DNA from: Gammaproteobacteria bacterium
Lineage (GTDB): Bacteria > Pseudomonadota > Gammaproteobacteria > Pseudomonadales > Pseudohongiellaceae
Assembly: GCA_041395725.1 (NCBI GenBank)
Contig: JAWKZW010000001.1
Coordinates: forward strand, 3,354,501 to 3,418,500
Direction of reading: 5' to 3'
DNA: 64,000 nt
A program made the translations under genes and the position numbers. Below are positions 1 to 9,061 of the stretch, in pieces. Under the pieces are notes generated by a model. It was not told the origin of the DNA, ran no database searches, and was given only the letters and a program-made list of their open reading frames with translations. Every line of letters starts with the position of its first letter. The stretch's first letter is position 1.

Positions 1-165
1 CTGGTGACTGACAGCGCCAAAATGGTCTTCAGCCTGAAAGGTGCCTCCAAGCATGCCAGCCTGACCGATATCGACGATAATCCATTGCCGCAGGAAGCCT
101 TTGAGGGCGCGTTCGGAGGAGTGCTGGGCGAGTACACGACAGACCTCAACCGCTTTTATAACTAG
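1..165 (+). CDS. 3' end of an unidentified protein
   Basis: An open frame runs from the first base to a TAG at 163-165 and gives the last 54 residues of a protein that starts outside the window. The tail ends in EYTTDLNRFYN. Codon use looks coding. It faintly recalls small outer-membrane lipoproteins of the YajG type, but this is not strong enough to name it. The stop codon lies at the edge of a repeat-like stretch (about 164-204). Confidence 0.6.
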   Translation: MVTDSAKMVFSLKGASKHASLTDIDDNPLPQEAFEGAFGGVLGEYTTDLNRFYN

Positions 166-204
166 ATTAAGTCCCACAGCGCTCTGGTCTTCTGGCAATC
201 CTGA
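164..204 (+). repeat. Degenerate end of the dispersed inverted-repeat family
   Basis: The stretch contains GATTAA, then CCCACAGCGCTCTGGTC. It lines up by eye with the outer end of the element at 55500 (GATTAATTACCGCAACGCTC, then TGGCC) at about three quarters identity. Only one end is recognisable, so this would be a fragment of the family whose best copies lie at 4484-4735 and 6637-6883. Confidence 0.35.
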
Positions 205-297
205 GTTTTCTGCTGTGTTGCCTATATTTACCCGCCGATTGGAATTCATCTTGTCAGTGAGCTCGCCTGAAGGGTTCGTCGGGCGCAGAAGATGCCG

Positions 298-1788
298 TTA
301 GTCTGCACGCAGGTCCAGTAAACGTTCGACGATCTCACCGTAGTCCAGTCGTGACTCCCGGGAAACCGTGTCCACATAGACTATTTCACTCAGGTTGGGG
401 CCGCAGGCCTGCCAGCGCCGTATGAACCGCGCGTTACTGGTGCCGGCAAAGATTGTAAAAGTTCTGACTCCCAGCGCTGCGGCGATATGCTGACAGGCTG
501 AATCGTAACCGATGAACTCGTCGCTGACGGAAATCAGTGCGGCGATTTCGGCTACCGAACACTCTACACCCAGCAAACGGGTTTCGCTCCTGAGATTCTC
601 CAGTTCGTCAAAGGTGAGTTCCTGCGTTACGAAGCCCTGTTTGTCGGCCATAGCCAGTATGGCCTCGCTGCGCTGGCGCTCCTCCCGGCCAAATCCCAGA
701 TCCAGGACCAGAGTGATAGCCGGGTTTCTCAGTAACGCCAGCACCAATGTCACTTCGAATTCACCGCCGACCATTTTACGTGCATTGCCGCCGACCCCGA
801 AATTCAGGGTGATAATGTGTCGTGGAGAAGCCTGCTTCAGAGGCGTGAGTGTCGCTTCAGCCCTCGACAGGCTGGCCTGATCAGGCCAGACAAGTGGATG
901 GCAGAATTGTGTGGTGGTCAGGATATTATCAAGCCATTCGTTGGTGAGTTGCGAGATGGACGCCTTGGCCGGATAGCCTGGTTTGCCGCGACTGTTAAAA
1001 AAACGGTAGTTCCGACCCGGCACCAGGGGCAGAACACCCAACTGGGTCAGGCGAGAATCCTGATCCAGCACCAGATAGTCGTCATTTCCCAGGCCGTCAA
1101 GTTCCGACTGTACCTCATGCAACAGATCAAGCCAGCTCAGGAAGCGCTCCAGCAAGCCGCCTCGGCGGGCATATTGCAGTGCTTTAATACGGATGCCGGA
1201 GTCTGCTGAAAATACCTGGCCCAGTTTGGCATTCCCGACAACGACAAGCGTCGCATTGGGGAATGCCTGGCGAATCCGCTGGCAAATAACGCTGGTTATT
1301 GCCACGTCGGCACCGATTGTTACCCGGGAAAGCACAATTACTTTTCGAGGGTTCAAGCTGCCCGGCAGGCGCTCGTCGGGGCTGAGCCGAATAGACTCGA
1401 TACGCTGGTAAAGTTGATCTTCGCTCTGGAGCCCGAAATCTGCCAGCTCCTGGTCCAGTTCTTTGCCTTCAGGCAACTTCCTGAGAAAATCGACCACCTG
1501 ACTGATTAAACGATTATAAGTTTCAGTCTGAAGCTCCTCAAAATCATCACAGAGGCGTTCTATCACCGTCCCAAACAGGGCACGCGCTGCTAACTGATTC
1601 AATTCGTCCTGTTCAAAGCTGGTCGCCATTTCACACAGTAGTTGGATGTAGGGGGCATTGTACTCATCGCTGTAGAAATAGCGGTCGACAAAGGTGGAAG
1701 CGATCCTCTGGGCCAGGGAGTCGATGCTGTCCGCGTCAGGTGTCTCTTTCAGTTGAAGCCATTTTTCCTGATAATAGGCCGGCCTCAT
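298..1788 (-). CDS. Glycosyltransferase family 9 protein (heptosyltransferase-like)
   Basis: This 496-residue protein is a GT-B fold sugar transferase related to ADP-heptose:LPS heptosyltransferases. Residues 1-145 are an extra, mostly helical N-terminal part not present in WaaC or WaaF. The Rossmann part starts near residue 149 (KVIVLSRVTIGADV). The nucleotide-sugar binding half has TLNFGVGGNARKM near 327 and GYDSACQHIAAALG near 427, which corresponds to the family's NDTGxxHxAAALG motif. Its ATG overlaps the waaF stop by one base (TAATG), so the two are translationally coupled. The exact donor and acceptor are unknown. It probably acts at the cytoplasmic face of the inner membrane on a surface glycan. 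Confidence 0.85.
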   Translation of the reverse strand: MRPAYYQEKWLQLKETPDADSIDSLAQRIASTFVDRYFYSDEYNAPYIQLLCEMATSFEQDELNQLAARALFGTVIERLCDDFEELQTETYNRLISQVVDFLRKLPEGKELDQELADFGLQSEDQLYQRIESIRLSPDERLPGSLNPRKVIVLSRVTIGADVAITSVICQRIRQAFPNATLVVVGNAKLGQVFSADSGIRIKALQYARRGGLLERFLSWLDLLHEVQSELDGLGNDDYLVLDQDSRLTQLGVLPLVPGRNYRFFNSRGKPGYPAKASISQLTNEWLDNILTTTQFCHPLVWPDQASLSRAEATLTPLKQASPRHIITLNFGVGGNARKMVGGEFEVTLVLALLRNPAITLVLDLGFGREERQRSEAILAMADKQGFVTQELTFDELENLRSETRLLGVECSVAEIAALISVSDEFIGYDSACQHIAAALGVRTFTIFAGTSNARFIRRWQACGPNLSEIVYVDTVSRESRLDYGEIVERLLDLRAD

Positions 1789-2837
1789 TATGAAACCTCC
1801 AGCAGGTGGCGCGCTGTATCCAGCACCTGCTCCGGCTTGATTTCCTGCATGCAGGCATGGTGGCCAAGCGGGCAGGTTTTCTTGTGACAGGGAGCGCAGG
1901 GCAGGTCCCGACGTAATATCCGTGTCAGTTCCAGATTGGTCGCTGTGTAAACCGGGTTGGTTGGCCCTATCAACACTACCGTGGGAACATTGAAGGCGAC
2001 ACCGTAGTGGCGCGGCCCGGTGTCATTGGTTATAAGAAGATTACAGCGCTGCACCAGTGGCTTGAGCAGTGCCAGGTCAACCCGGTCAGGCGCTGTATTT
2101 ATAATGTCGGCCCGGCTGCTGGCAACAATTTTTTCCGCAATGGACTCTTCGCCGGGGCCGACCAATAAGAGCAGGCGGCAGCGGTACTGGCCCTGCAGCA
2201 GTTCCGCCAGTCTGGCAAAGTAATCCGCCGACCAGCATTTGGACGAGCCAAAGCTGGCGCCTGGATTCAGTCCGATAACCGTGTCCTGGTCCGACACGCC
2301 GTATTTATTCAAAAGGTTTGCGCCATCGGCACGCACTTGTTCAGAAAGGTAAAGGGCAGGCTTTGGGTCGGCAGGAAGTTCAAGACCCAGGTAGCGACAG
2401 ATTTCCAGATAATAGTGCTGCATCGGTAGCGGTTGATAGGTTTTCCCTGTTCTGATCGGGTCCGGGCCGCCGCTGAGAAAATACTTGCGCAGATTGCGAC
2501 GATAGCCATAGATCTGCTTGATGCCCGCCAGCTTGAAAGTGAGAAAAGAGTGGGTGGTGTTGGTAAAAAGAATACCGGCGTCGGGGTGCAGGTGCTTGAG
2601 TTTGCGGCGAGCACTGCGCATACCCGCCAGGTTCCTGTCCTGCAGGTCTATGATCTCATCGAACCAGGGGCTGTCTTCCAGTATGCCGCGGGCGTACGGC
2701 CGCACGCAGGCCGTAATGTGTGCGTTGGGGAAGTTCTGGCGCAGGCATTCGAAGGCCGGCGTCGCCATGACGATATCCCCGACCCAGTTGGGGCAGCGCA
2801 CCACCAGGTTGTCGAAAGATGGTGGTGAGTCAGACAT
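1788..2837 (-). CDS. waaF: LPS heptosyltransferase II (WaaF-type)
   Basis: This enzyme adds L,D-heptose from an ADP-heptose donor to the lipopolysaccharide inner core at the cytoplasmic membrane. The family signature is complete: VVRCPNWVGDIVMATPA near the N-terminus, IGLNPGASFGSSKCW in mid-protein, TNDTGPRHYGVAFNVP in the donor site and a Cys-rich tail (CAPCHKKTCPLGHHAC). I start it at 2837 (MSDSPPS). This lies 25 bp after the upstream stop, gives 349 residues (the usual WaaF length) and places the VVRCPNWVGD motif about ten residues from the N-terminus. A longer frame to 2906 would overlap the upstream gene. It is the middle gene of a three-gene leftward operon. Confidence 0.92.
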   Translation of the reverse strand: MSDSPPSFDNLVVRCPNWVGDIVMATPAFECLRQNFPNAHITACVRPYARGILEDSPWFDEIIDLQDRNLAGMRSARRKLKHLHPDAGILFTNTTHSFLTFKLAGIKQIYGYRRNLRKYFLSGGPDPIRTGKTYQPLPMQHYYLEICRYLGLELPADPKPALYLSEQVRADGANLLNKYGVSDQDTVIGLNPGASFGSSKCWSADYFARLAELLQGQYRCRLLLLVGPGEESIAEKIVASSRADIINTAPDRVDLALLKPLVQRCNLLITNDTGPRHYGVAFNVPTVVLIGPTNPVYTATNLELTRILRRDLPCAPCHKKTCPLGHHACMQEIKPEQVLDTARHLLEVS

Positions 2838-2862
2838 GGGCACCGAACTGTCTGCTGACGGG

Positions 2863-4434
2863 TTAGCTTTGATCAAGCGTGTAAGCGACAGCCTCTGTTT
2901 TCTCACCGGAGGCCATTTGTTCCCGCTCCTGCTTTATATAATCAGAGCGAACGCCCATTACATTGGAGTAACGTATGGTGTAATGAATCTTGTCCTGAGC
3001 CATCAGTTCTTCTGACAGGTCGCGGTCATAAGCCACCAGGTCGTCTCGCTCCCGCAGCCAGGTTTCCTTGTCCATAGCCTCGACCTTTTCGACCAGGTTT
3101 CGATAGATAGGAGCACACTCCCAATCGGTCTCGGCATTCACGTACCAGTTGCAAAGTTTACCCAGTTTGTCCAGAAACAGGTCGTGATCTTCTCCAAACT
3201 TAAGGCAGGTACCGTCAAAGTAATTGCCTTGACCTGCTATTTTGGACTCATCGATCAGCGGTTTGGCAATCTCGTAGCCGGCTGTTCCCTTGAATGGGAA
3301 AAACAACGCCCAACGGAAGCGCCCCATCTTGACTTTGGCACACAGGCGGATGGTTTCCATGACTTCTTCGCGTGACTCGTAGGGCAGCCCGAACATGATA
3401 AAAGCCGAGCTGTGCAGGTCAGAAGCATGGGCTGCGGCGAAGGATCGCTCTATCTGGTCGTTGCTCATATAGCGGCGCAATATTTCCCGCCTTACCCGTG
3501 GGGAGCCGCTTTCCAGGCCGAACTTGACGATAATGCAGCCCGCGTCGCTGAGGGCTTTTGCTGCCCGTTCTTCAAAGCAGTTTACATGACCGTTCACCAC
3601 GAAGGGGATGCCCACATTATGCTTTTTATAGGCCTCACAGAATGCCACTACATAATCGGTATTCAGGGCGAACAGGTCATCGTCAAAGATAAATGTGTTG
3701 ATCTCGGGGTTTTCCCGCAGCAGTTTTTTTAAATCCTCCATCATGACATCAATGGGGAAATGTCTCAGGAAGTCCTTGACGTTTTTGGCAGCCCCGTCCT
3801 CTATGTACTGGTCAACAATTTCAATATTGAAGCAGTAGGTGCATTTGTAAGGGCAGCCCCGTGACGTGAGAATGCCCATCCAGCCGCGGGTTTCCTTCAT
3901 CACGGCTTTCATATCAAAAACGTTGTAGTCCAGGGGGGGCAGTTTGTCGAGATCAGGGAACGGCGCCACAGGATTGGCAACCGGAATGTCTCCCATCCAG
4001 GAGCGAAAATTTGACAAGGTATGCGGCCGTTCTCCTTTTTCAAGCGCATCCATCAATTCCAGCAGGGCCCAGTCACCTTCGCCAACGCAGACATAATCAA
4101 ACAATCGCGATTTGTGTACCTCATCAGGCACCATTGTGCAGTGCACGCCGCCAATGGTTTGTACCAGTTCCGGAAAGGCCTGCCTGATTGCCTTGCTTTG
4201 CTCCTCAACCCATTCGTACTGTTGAGACATCACGGAAAAACCCACCAGGCCAGGTCTGGTTTCGCGTATATACTCGATGAGTTCTGCGCTGCTGGGTACT
4301 GGCCGGTATTTTTCCGAAACGTGCAGCAGGTCCATTTCGTGGTCATTGGCATGTAAAACGCCAGCCAGAGAAGCAATACCGTGATTGGTCCCTAGCGGTG
4401 CATCGATCTGTGGATAAATCATGAGAATCTTCAT
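2863..4434 (-). CDS. B12-binding-domain radical SAM protein
   Basis: The 523-residue protein has an N-terminal cobalamin-binding-like domain (MKILMIYPQI, then VGFSVMSQQY and IGGVHCTMVPDEV) and a radical SAM core with the CxxxCxxC cluster motif in RGCPYKCTYCFN near residue 200. The class includes B12-dependent methyltransferases and related enzymes acting on glycans, lipids and natural products. The substrate cannot be read from the sequence. Because it leads an operon with waaF and a second GT9 enzyme, a role in modifying lipopolysaccharide or another surface glycolipid is plausible. It starts with ATGAAGATT just after a short intergenic region that carries a repeat element. Confidence 0.88.
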   Translation of the reverse strand: MKILMIYPQIDAPLGTNHGIASLAGVLHANDHEMDLLHVSEKYRPVPSSAELIEYIRETRPGLVGFSVMSQQYEWVEEQSKAIRQAFPELVQTIGGVHCTMVPDEVHKSRLFDYVCVGEGDWALLELMDALEKGERPHTLSNFRSWMGDIPVANPVAPFPDLDKLPPLDYNVFDMKAVMKETRGWMGILTSRGCPYKCTYCFNIEIVDQYIEDGAAKNVKDFLRHFPIDVMMEDLKKLLRENPEINTFIFDDDLFALNTDYVVAFCEAYKKHNVGIPFVVNGHVNCFEERAAKALSDAGCIIVKFGLESGSPRVRREILRRYMSNDQIERSFAAAHASDLHSSAFIMFGLPYESREEVMETIRLCAKVKMGRFRWALFFPFKGTAGYEIAKPLIDESKIAGQGNYFDGTCLKFGEDHDLFLDKLGKLCNWYVNAETDWECAPIYRNLVEKVEAMDKETWLRERDDLVAYDRDLSEELMAQDKIHYTIRYSNVMGVRSDYIKQEREQMASGEKTEAVAYTLDQS

Positions 4435-4483
4435 GGAATTCGGCTCTCATCTGGCATGTCGAAAAAGGAAACCCAAATTTAAG

Positions 4484-4735
4484 GGGGCTCTGATTAATTA
4501 CCACAACGCTCTTCGGGAGTCTGTCGGGCGCTACTGCCAGGCGTCGTGCGTAGGGGAGGGCACTCCCTTGTCAAGCGCGACAACAACGCAGTGGTGCCCG
4601 TCAGGCCCCGCCCGGAGCGGCCTTCAGACAAGCCCGCTGGCTTCTTTGCACTGCCTTGACAGGCCGACGGCAATGCGGCTTGCCAAAAGACTTGTCTGAA
4701 GGCCAGAGCATTGTGGTAAATAATCCGAAGCTCCT
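4484..4735 (-). mobile_element. MITE-like element A (~250 bp, terminal inverted repeats)
   Basis: A non-coding element with ends that mirror each other: the left reads GGGGCTCTGATTAATTACC, then ACAACGCTC, and the right, read on the other strand, starts AAGGAGCTTCGGATTATTTA and continues CCACAATGCTC. The interior is homologous along its whole length to element B in the opposite orientation. Shared blocks include CACTCCCTTG, AACAACGCAGTGG and CCCGCTGGCTTC, then GCACTGCCTTGAC. No open frame in it looks like a transposase, so it would move in trans if at all. Orientation is defined relative to element B. Confidence 0.8.
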
Positions 4736-5175
4736 TGAGCAAATACTAGCACTGATTACGGTCCAGTCTAAGCAGTCTGACAACTTGTCGTTCCATTGAA
4801 CCTTATTATCGGCATGAAGGCTCAGCTCCTCAACCTGTTTGCTGCCGGGGCTGCGCAGCCTTGAGGCCGCCCAGGGGGAGATGGTGAAAGCGGGGCGTCA
4901 TGGCAACGTCGCCCGGAGGCTATTTCTTTATTTTTTATACGGTTTAATGCCGCTACGGAAGCTGTTGCGTGGCTTCGATTTTGTCACTTACCCGGGTATT
5001 GTGACTTGTATCTGCAGGGGAAAGATGTAAATTACGGGGTAGTGTCATCCAGGCGCCATTGAGTTCTGACGTGGGGCACCTGCGGTGTTTTCCATTGTCA
5101 GCCCTGGAAGTCCAGATTTTATTGCACCGCGTAGTAAGTTTTCTTGGTCTGAGACATTTGAACTGTTGTGTGACT
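4736..5175. other. Intergenic stretch with no recognised gene
   Basis: These 440 bases separate element A from the secreted-protein gene at 5176. I see an AT-rich patch at 4920-4950 (ctatttctttattttttata) that could hold the promoter of the downstream gene, and a short inverted repeat GTCAC/GTGAC around 4982-5004. The short open frames here have no good ribosome binding site or family resemblance. Confidence 0.5.
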
Positions 5176-6561
5176 ATGCTGAAACTGCTCAATACTTTTT
5201 TCTTAGCTCTTCCGCTGGTTCTGGGCGTTGCCCACGGGCAATCTTTTAATGCCGAGCAGGCAGCTTCCACTCTGGCACGCTATCGCTCCCAGCTGGAAGC
5301 GCTGGAGCAAGAGGTCGGCCGCTATGATCCCCAGCTACTTGAATACCTGGAGCGCCTGGCTGAGTTGACAATCGAGCTTGATCAGTTTAACGAAACGGAC
5401 CAGATACTGGATCGAGCGATACAGATATTAAGAATCGACGAAGGGCTATTCACCGAGGCCCAGTTTCCCTTTCTTATTCTATCCGCGAGAAATAACGTGC
5501 GGAGAGGAAACTGGCGTGACGCAAATGAGTCATTGAGTCATCTTGCTGAGCTTTACACAATTGTGCCCCGGCAGCAGGATAGTCGCCTGATCAATGAGTT
5601 ACTCCAGGTAAGTAATCTGCATCTTGAAGGCGTGGCTCGAGATGTGGAGCAGATGAAAGATCCCCATTTTCGGTCGGCAGAAGCAATCAGTAATTTTGCA
5701 GTCAGGGTCAGTGAGAATACGTGGGAAGCGACAGACCTCCGTCTTGTGGATCTTTACTACCGACAAGTAATCCGAAACTATCTTCAATTTGTTGTGCTGA
5801 ATCAGGGAGGCCCCGCTTCGCAGGGCCTCCGGAGATTCATCCCTGGCCTGGATATGATGATCAGGTCAAGGCTTGAAATGGAGCAACTTTACTATCGGCT
5901 GGGCGTTGAGATGTTCAGGCGAATGCGAAGTGTTTATGAAAGTGCTGAATATCCTGATCTGGAAGCCTTAGCCATGGTTGATCTCTATCAGGCGGATTGG
6001 CAGGTGTTGTTTGACAATGGTGATCCGGATGGAGGGTATCGTAACGCATACGACAAGTTGCTGAAGGCCGGAGTGGTCGAAACCAAGCTGCAGGAATATT
6101 TTCGCAAGCCTCGTGTCATACCCTCACGGAATTTTTATTCGTCGATAGATCGGGCTCACGAGTCGGCCTTGGCTGAAGCCAGTGTCACTTTGGGCCACGA
6201 AGAGCGGGAGGACACCTTGTATTTCGTTGAGTGGTCTCCGTCGGTTCCCAATATCCACGTTGTGATTAATCAACCTGCACTGTTACAGCAGGATATTTCG
6301 ACACTCAACACCGTCAGGCTTGCTATTGAGCTGGACGGCGTAAATAAGGTCAGGCGCTGGGTCAGGGGACGTTACATAAGCCAGGTCAGTGTAATTGACG
6401 GTTTCGAATGGCTGGGTGGGACGGGGCGGCGGCAGCTCACGGAACAACAGCTTGCTGAGCGTCTGCACTATGTCAATTTTCGCCCGGTACTCGACGCCGG
6501 TGTTCCCCAACCCTTTGAGGGTATTCTCGAATATCGCTATTTCCCCCCGGATCGCGAATAG
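5176..6561 (+). CDS. Secreted helical-repeat protein of unknown function
   Basis: The chosen ATG at 5176 begins a clean signal peptide (MLKLLNTFFLALPLVLGVAHG, with a likely cut after HGQ or GHG), while the frame reaches upstream to 5059 only through an unlikely leader. The mature protein of about 440 residues is rich in amphipathic helices with Leu/Glu/Arg spacing. Examples are YLERLAELTIELDQFNETDQ and RGNWRDANESLSHLAELY. These look like TPR-type repeats in the first half. The C-terminal third (from about residue 380) looks more beta-rich and ends near FEGILEYRYFPP. No catalytic motif is visible. It stands alone between two inverted copies of the MITE-like element. Confidence 0.75.
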   Translation: MLKLLNTFFLALPLVLGVAHGQSFNAEQAASTLARYRSQLEALEQEVGRYDPQLLEYLERLAELTIELDQFNETDQILDRAIQILRIDEGLFTEAQFPFLILSARNNVRRGNWRDANESLSHLAELYTIVPRQQDSRLINELLQVSNLHLEGVARDVEQMKDPHFRSAEAISNFAVRVSENTWEATDLRLVDLYYRQVIRNYLQFVVLNQGGPASQGLRRFIPGLDMMIRSRLEMEQLYYRLGVEMFRRMRSVYESAEYPDLEALAMVDLYQADWQVLFDNGDPDGGYRNAYDKLLKAGVVETKLQEYFRKPRVIPSRNFYSSIDRAHESALAEASVTLGHEEREDTLYFVEWSPSVPNIHVVINQPALLQQDISTLNTVRLAIELDGVNKVRRWVRGRYISQVSVIDGFEWLGGTGRRQLTEQQLAERLHYVNFRPVLDAGVPQPFEGILEYRYFPPDRE

Positions 6562-6564
6562 TAT

Positions 6565-6592
6565 AGGAACTTCTGATTAATCTCAGGTTCCT
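6565..6592. repeat. 28-bp ends-only copy of the inverted-repeat family
   Basis: Four bases after the upstream stop codon lies AGGAACTTCTGATTAATC, then TCAGGTTCCT. This is two outer ends of the repeat family placed back to back, with the whole interior missing. It lies 45 bp before element B. Confidence 0.65.
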
Positions 6593-6636
6593 TATCCATT
6601 TCCTGTTTCGGCCCCCGGAATCGATTGGTAAGTTAG

Positions 6637-6883
6637 GGAATCTCTGATTAACTACTAATACTCTGGCCTTCAGACGAAACCGCTGGCAAGGCGCATTGCC
6701 CCTGAGATGCGTCGACCGGTCAAGGCAGTGCAGCGAAGCCAGCGGGTTTTTCTGGAGGCCTCGCCGGGCGCCACTGCGTTGTTATCGTGCCTGGCAAGGG
6801 AGTGACCATTTCCTGCGCACGTCGCCCGGCTTTAGGGCCCGTCAGCCTTCCGCAGAGCCTTGTGGTAATTTAGCAGAGGTTCC
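6637..6883 (+). mobile_element. MITE-like element B (~247 bp, terminal inverted repeats)
   Basis: The best full-length copy. The left end is GGAATCTCTGATTAACTAC, followed by TAATACTCTGGCC. The right end read on the other strand is GGAACCTCTGCTAAATTACC, then ACAAGGCTCTG. It is homologous to element A in inverted orientation. Two direct copies of CTGGCAAGG lie inside it, near 6685 and 6789. They match the junction of the shortened copy at 55500. It ends 58 bp before oadG, so it is next to, and could affect, the oad promoter. Confidence 0.85.
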
Positions 6884-6941
6884 TTGGCTTCTAGACTCGC
6901 ATTCTAGTATTCTTGCGCGTTCTTCCAGATGGGGCAGGCTG

Positions 6942-7199
6942 ATGAGGGAAAACCTGACAGAAACGGGTTTGATGCTGACACTTTACGGCATGGGGACAGT
7001 ATTCACGTTTCTTGTGCTACTCATATTTGCCACCAGGGCCATGTCCTGGCTGGCACTGCGCCTTGCCACTTCCGAACAAGCATCCCCCTCTGTATCTACA
7101 TCCTCCGCTCCAGAGAGAACCTCAGGCGCACGTGGTGAAATTCTGGCCGTTATCACTGCGGCGGTGCACCAACACAGAAAAGCAAAAAAACCTGACTAG
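6942..7199 (+). CDS. oadG: Oxaloacetate decarboxylase gamma subunit
   Basis: A small 85-residue membrane protein with one N-terminal transmembrane helix (GMGTVFTFLVLLIFATRAMSW, where GMGTVF is the OadG hallmark), a Ser/Pro/Ala-rich linker, and a C-terminal segment (GEILAVITAAVHQHRKAKK). The 'AVITAAVHQHR' end is typical of the family, and its His residues are linked to Zn binding and assembly with the alpha subunit. The start at 6942 is the Met directly before the helix. The longer open frame upstream is repeat DNA. It is the first gene of oadGAB. Confidence 0.88.
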   Translation: MRENLTETGLMLTLYGMGTVFTFLVLLIFATRAMSWLALRLATSEQASPSVSTSSAPERTSGARGEILAVITAAVHQHRKAKKPD

Positions 7200-7243
7200 G
7201 CGGGTATCGCCCAAAAGTATCAAGCTTGGAGAGAGTCGTTAAC

Positions 7244-9058
7244 ATGAGTGATAAGAAGCGTCCGTTGGGAATTACTGAACTGGTTCTCAGGGATGCGCAC
7301 CAGTCTTTGCTGGCAACCCGTATGCGTATCGATGACATGCTGCCAATAGCCGGGAAGCTGGACCAGGTGGGTTTCTGGTCAATGGAATCCTGGGGTGGCG
7401 CGACATTCGACGCTTGCATTCGCTATCTGGGGGAGGATCCCTGGGAGCGTATCCGGCTGTTGAAGGAGGCGATGCCTAATACCCCACAGCAGATGCTGTT
7501 TCGAGGCCAGAACATTCTCGGCTATCGTCATTATGCGGATGACCTGGTGGCGAAGTTTGTCGACCGGGCTGCTACCAATGGCGTGGACGTCTTTCGTATC
7601 TTCGATGCGATGAATGATATGCGCAATCTGCAGGCTGCTATCAAAGCGGTTCGAAAAGCTGGCAAGCACGCACAAGGCACTCTCTCTTATACGGTCAGTC
7701 CGGTTTATACCATCGAAAGCTGGCTTGACATGGCGCGCCGGATCGAAGATATGGGCGCCGATTCCATCTGTATCAAGGACATGGCCGGCTTGCTGAAGCC
7801 CTATGTCGCCTATGAACTTGTCACAGCTTTGAAGAAAACTGTTCAGTTGCCAATTCACATGCAGTGTCACGCCACTACGGGCATGTCGACCGCCACATAC
7901 CTGAAGGCGGTGGAAGCCGGCATCGATAATCTGGACACGGCAGTCTCATCAATGAGCATGACTTACGGGCATTCGGCCACCGAAAGCCTGGTGGCGATAC
8001 TGCAGGGCACTGATCGGGATACCGGCTTGGATATCCACCTGTTAGAGGAGATCGCCGCCTATTTCCGCCAGGTAAGAAAGAAATACGCACAGTTTGAGGG
8101 GGCTCTCCGGGGAGTCGACTCACGCATACTGGTAGCCCAGGTCCCGGGCGGCATGCTGACCAACCTGGAAAATCAGCTGCGGGAACAAAACGCCACAGAG
8201 CGACTGGATGATGTGCTGGAGGAGATTCCAGCGGTGCGTAAAGATCTTGGTTACATTCCGCTGGTAACCCCCACCTCGCAGATTGTAGGCACGCAGGCGG
8301 TGCTGAATGTTCTGGTGGGAGAACGTTATAAGACTGTCACCAAAGAGACAGAGGGTGTTCTGAAAGGGCAATACGGAGCGACGCCGGCACCGGTTAATGA
8401 AGCGCTTCAGGCGCAGGTACTGCAGGGCGGGGAGCCGATCACCTGCAGGCCGGCTGATCTGTTGGAGCCGGAATTCGACAGGCAGCGGGCGGAATTGCTG
8501 CGCCTTGCGCAGGCAGAAGGCTTTGACCTGGAGAACGAAACCGACGACACGCTGACTTACGCGTTGTTCCCTCAGGTTGGCCTCAAATTTCTCCGCAATC
8601 GGCGGAATCCCGCTGCCTTCGAGCCAGCGCCAGGGACTCAGCGGCCAGCTTCTGAGCAGGCAACGGCCCCGGCCCAGGCCAAGGGGGATGCGGGCGATGT
8701 CTATACTGTCGAGGTAGGTGGTGTTGCCTACGTAGTGCGTGTCACAGAAGGTGGTGAGCTCAGTCACTTAAGTGAAGCCCGGCCAGTATCGGCTGACAGT
8801 GCGCAAGTCGCTGCCCTGCCTCGCTCTGAAGTCGAGGATGCGCAGAAGGTCACAGTACCCCTGTCAGGTACGGTGTTCGATGTACTTGTCCATGAGGGCC
8901 AGCAAGTTTGCAAGGATGAAGTCGTCGTGGTTCTGGAAGCCATGAAAATGGAAACCGAAATCCGGGCCTCCGTGGGTGGCAGGGTAATCAGCCTGCAGGT
9001 GAAAGCCGGTGATTCGGTGAAGGTTGGTGACCCTCTGCTCAGCCTGACTCAGGATTAG
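7244..9058 (+). CDS. oadA: Oxaloacetate decarboxylase alpha subunit, biotin-containing
   Basis: This 604-residue protein carries out the carboxyl transfer from oxaloacetate to biotin. The N-terminal carboxyltransferase TIM barrel begins LGITELVLRDAHQSLLATRM and has the metal-site Asp and His region (HMQCHATTGM). A central conserved domain and an Ala/Pro/Gln linker (about residues 465-485) lead to a C-terminal biotinyl domain with EAMKMETEI, where the central Lys carries biotin. The start is MSDKK at 7244, nine bases after GGAGAG. Membrane subunits lie on both sides (oadG 44 bp upstream, oadB 3 bp downstream), which supports the sodium-pump complex rather than pyruvate carboxylase. Confidence 0.95.
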   Translation: MSDKKRPLGITELVLRDAHQSLLATRMRIDDMLPIAGKLDQVGFWSMESWGGATFDACIRYLGEDPWERIRLLKEAMPNTPQQMLFRGQNILGYRHYADDLVAKFVDRAATNGVDVFRIFDAMNDMRNLQAAIKAVRKAGKHAQGTLSYTVSPVYTIESWLDMARRIEDMGADSICIKDMAGLLKPYVAYELVTALKKTVQLPIHMQCHATTGMSTATYLKAVEAGIDNLDTAVSSMSMTYGHSATESLVAILQGTDRDTGLDIHLLEEIAAYFRQVRKKYAQFEGALRGVDSRILVAQVPGGMLTNLENQLREQNATERLDDVLEEIPAVRKDLGYIPLVTPTSQIVGTQAVLNVLVGERYKTVTKETEGVLKGQYGATPAPVNEALQAQVLQGGEPITCRPADLLEPEFDRQRAELLRLAQAEGFDLENETDDTLTYALFPQVGLKFLRNRRNPAAFEPAPGTQRPASEQATAPAQAKGDAGDVYTVEVGGVAYVVRVTEGGELSHLSEARPVSADSAQVAALPRSEVEDAQKVTVPLSGTVFDVLVHEGQQVCKDEVVVVLEAMKMETEIRASVGGRVISLQVKAGDSVKVGDPLLSLTQD

Positions 9059-9061
9059 ACC

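Noticed and set aside
4839..5030. 63-codon frame between element A and the secreted protein
   Set aside because: Starts with TTG, no Shine-Dalgarno; basic/hydrophobic composition without a recognised pattern.
4484..6883. Composite transposon
   Set aside because: The bracketing elements are non-coding and the gene between them is not a transposase; no target duplication could be recognised by eye.
8120..8767. 215-codon minus-strand frame
   Set aside because: Antisense to oadA; no motif and no ribosome site.
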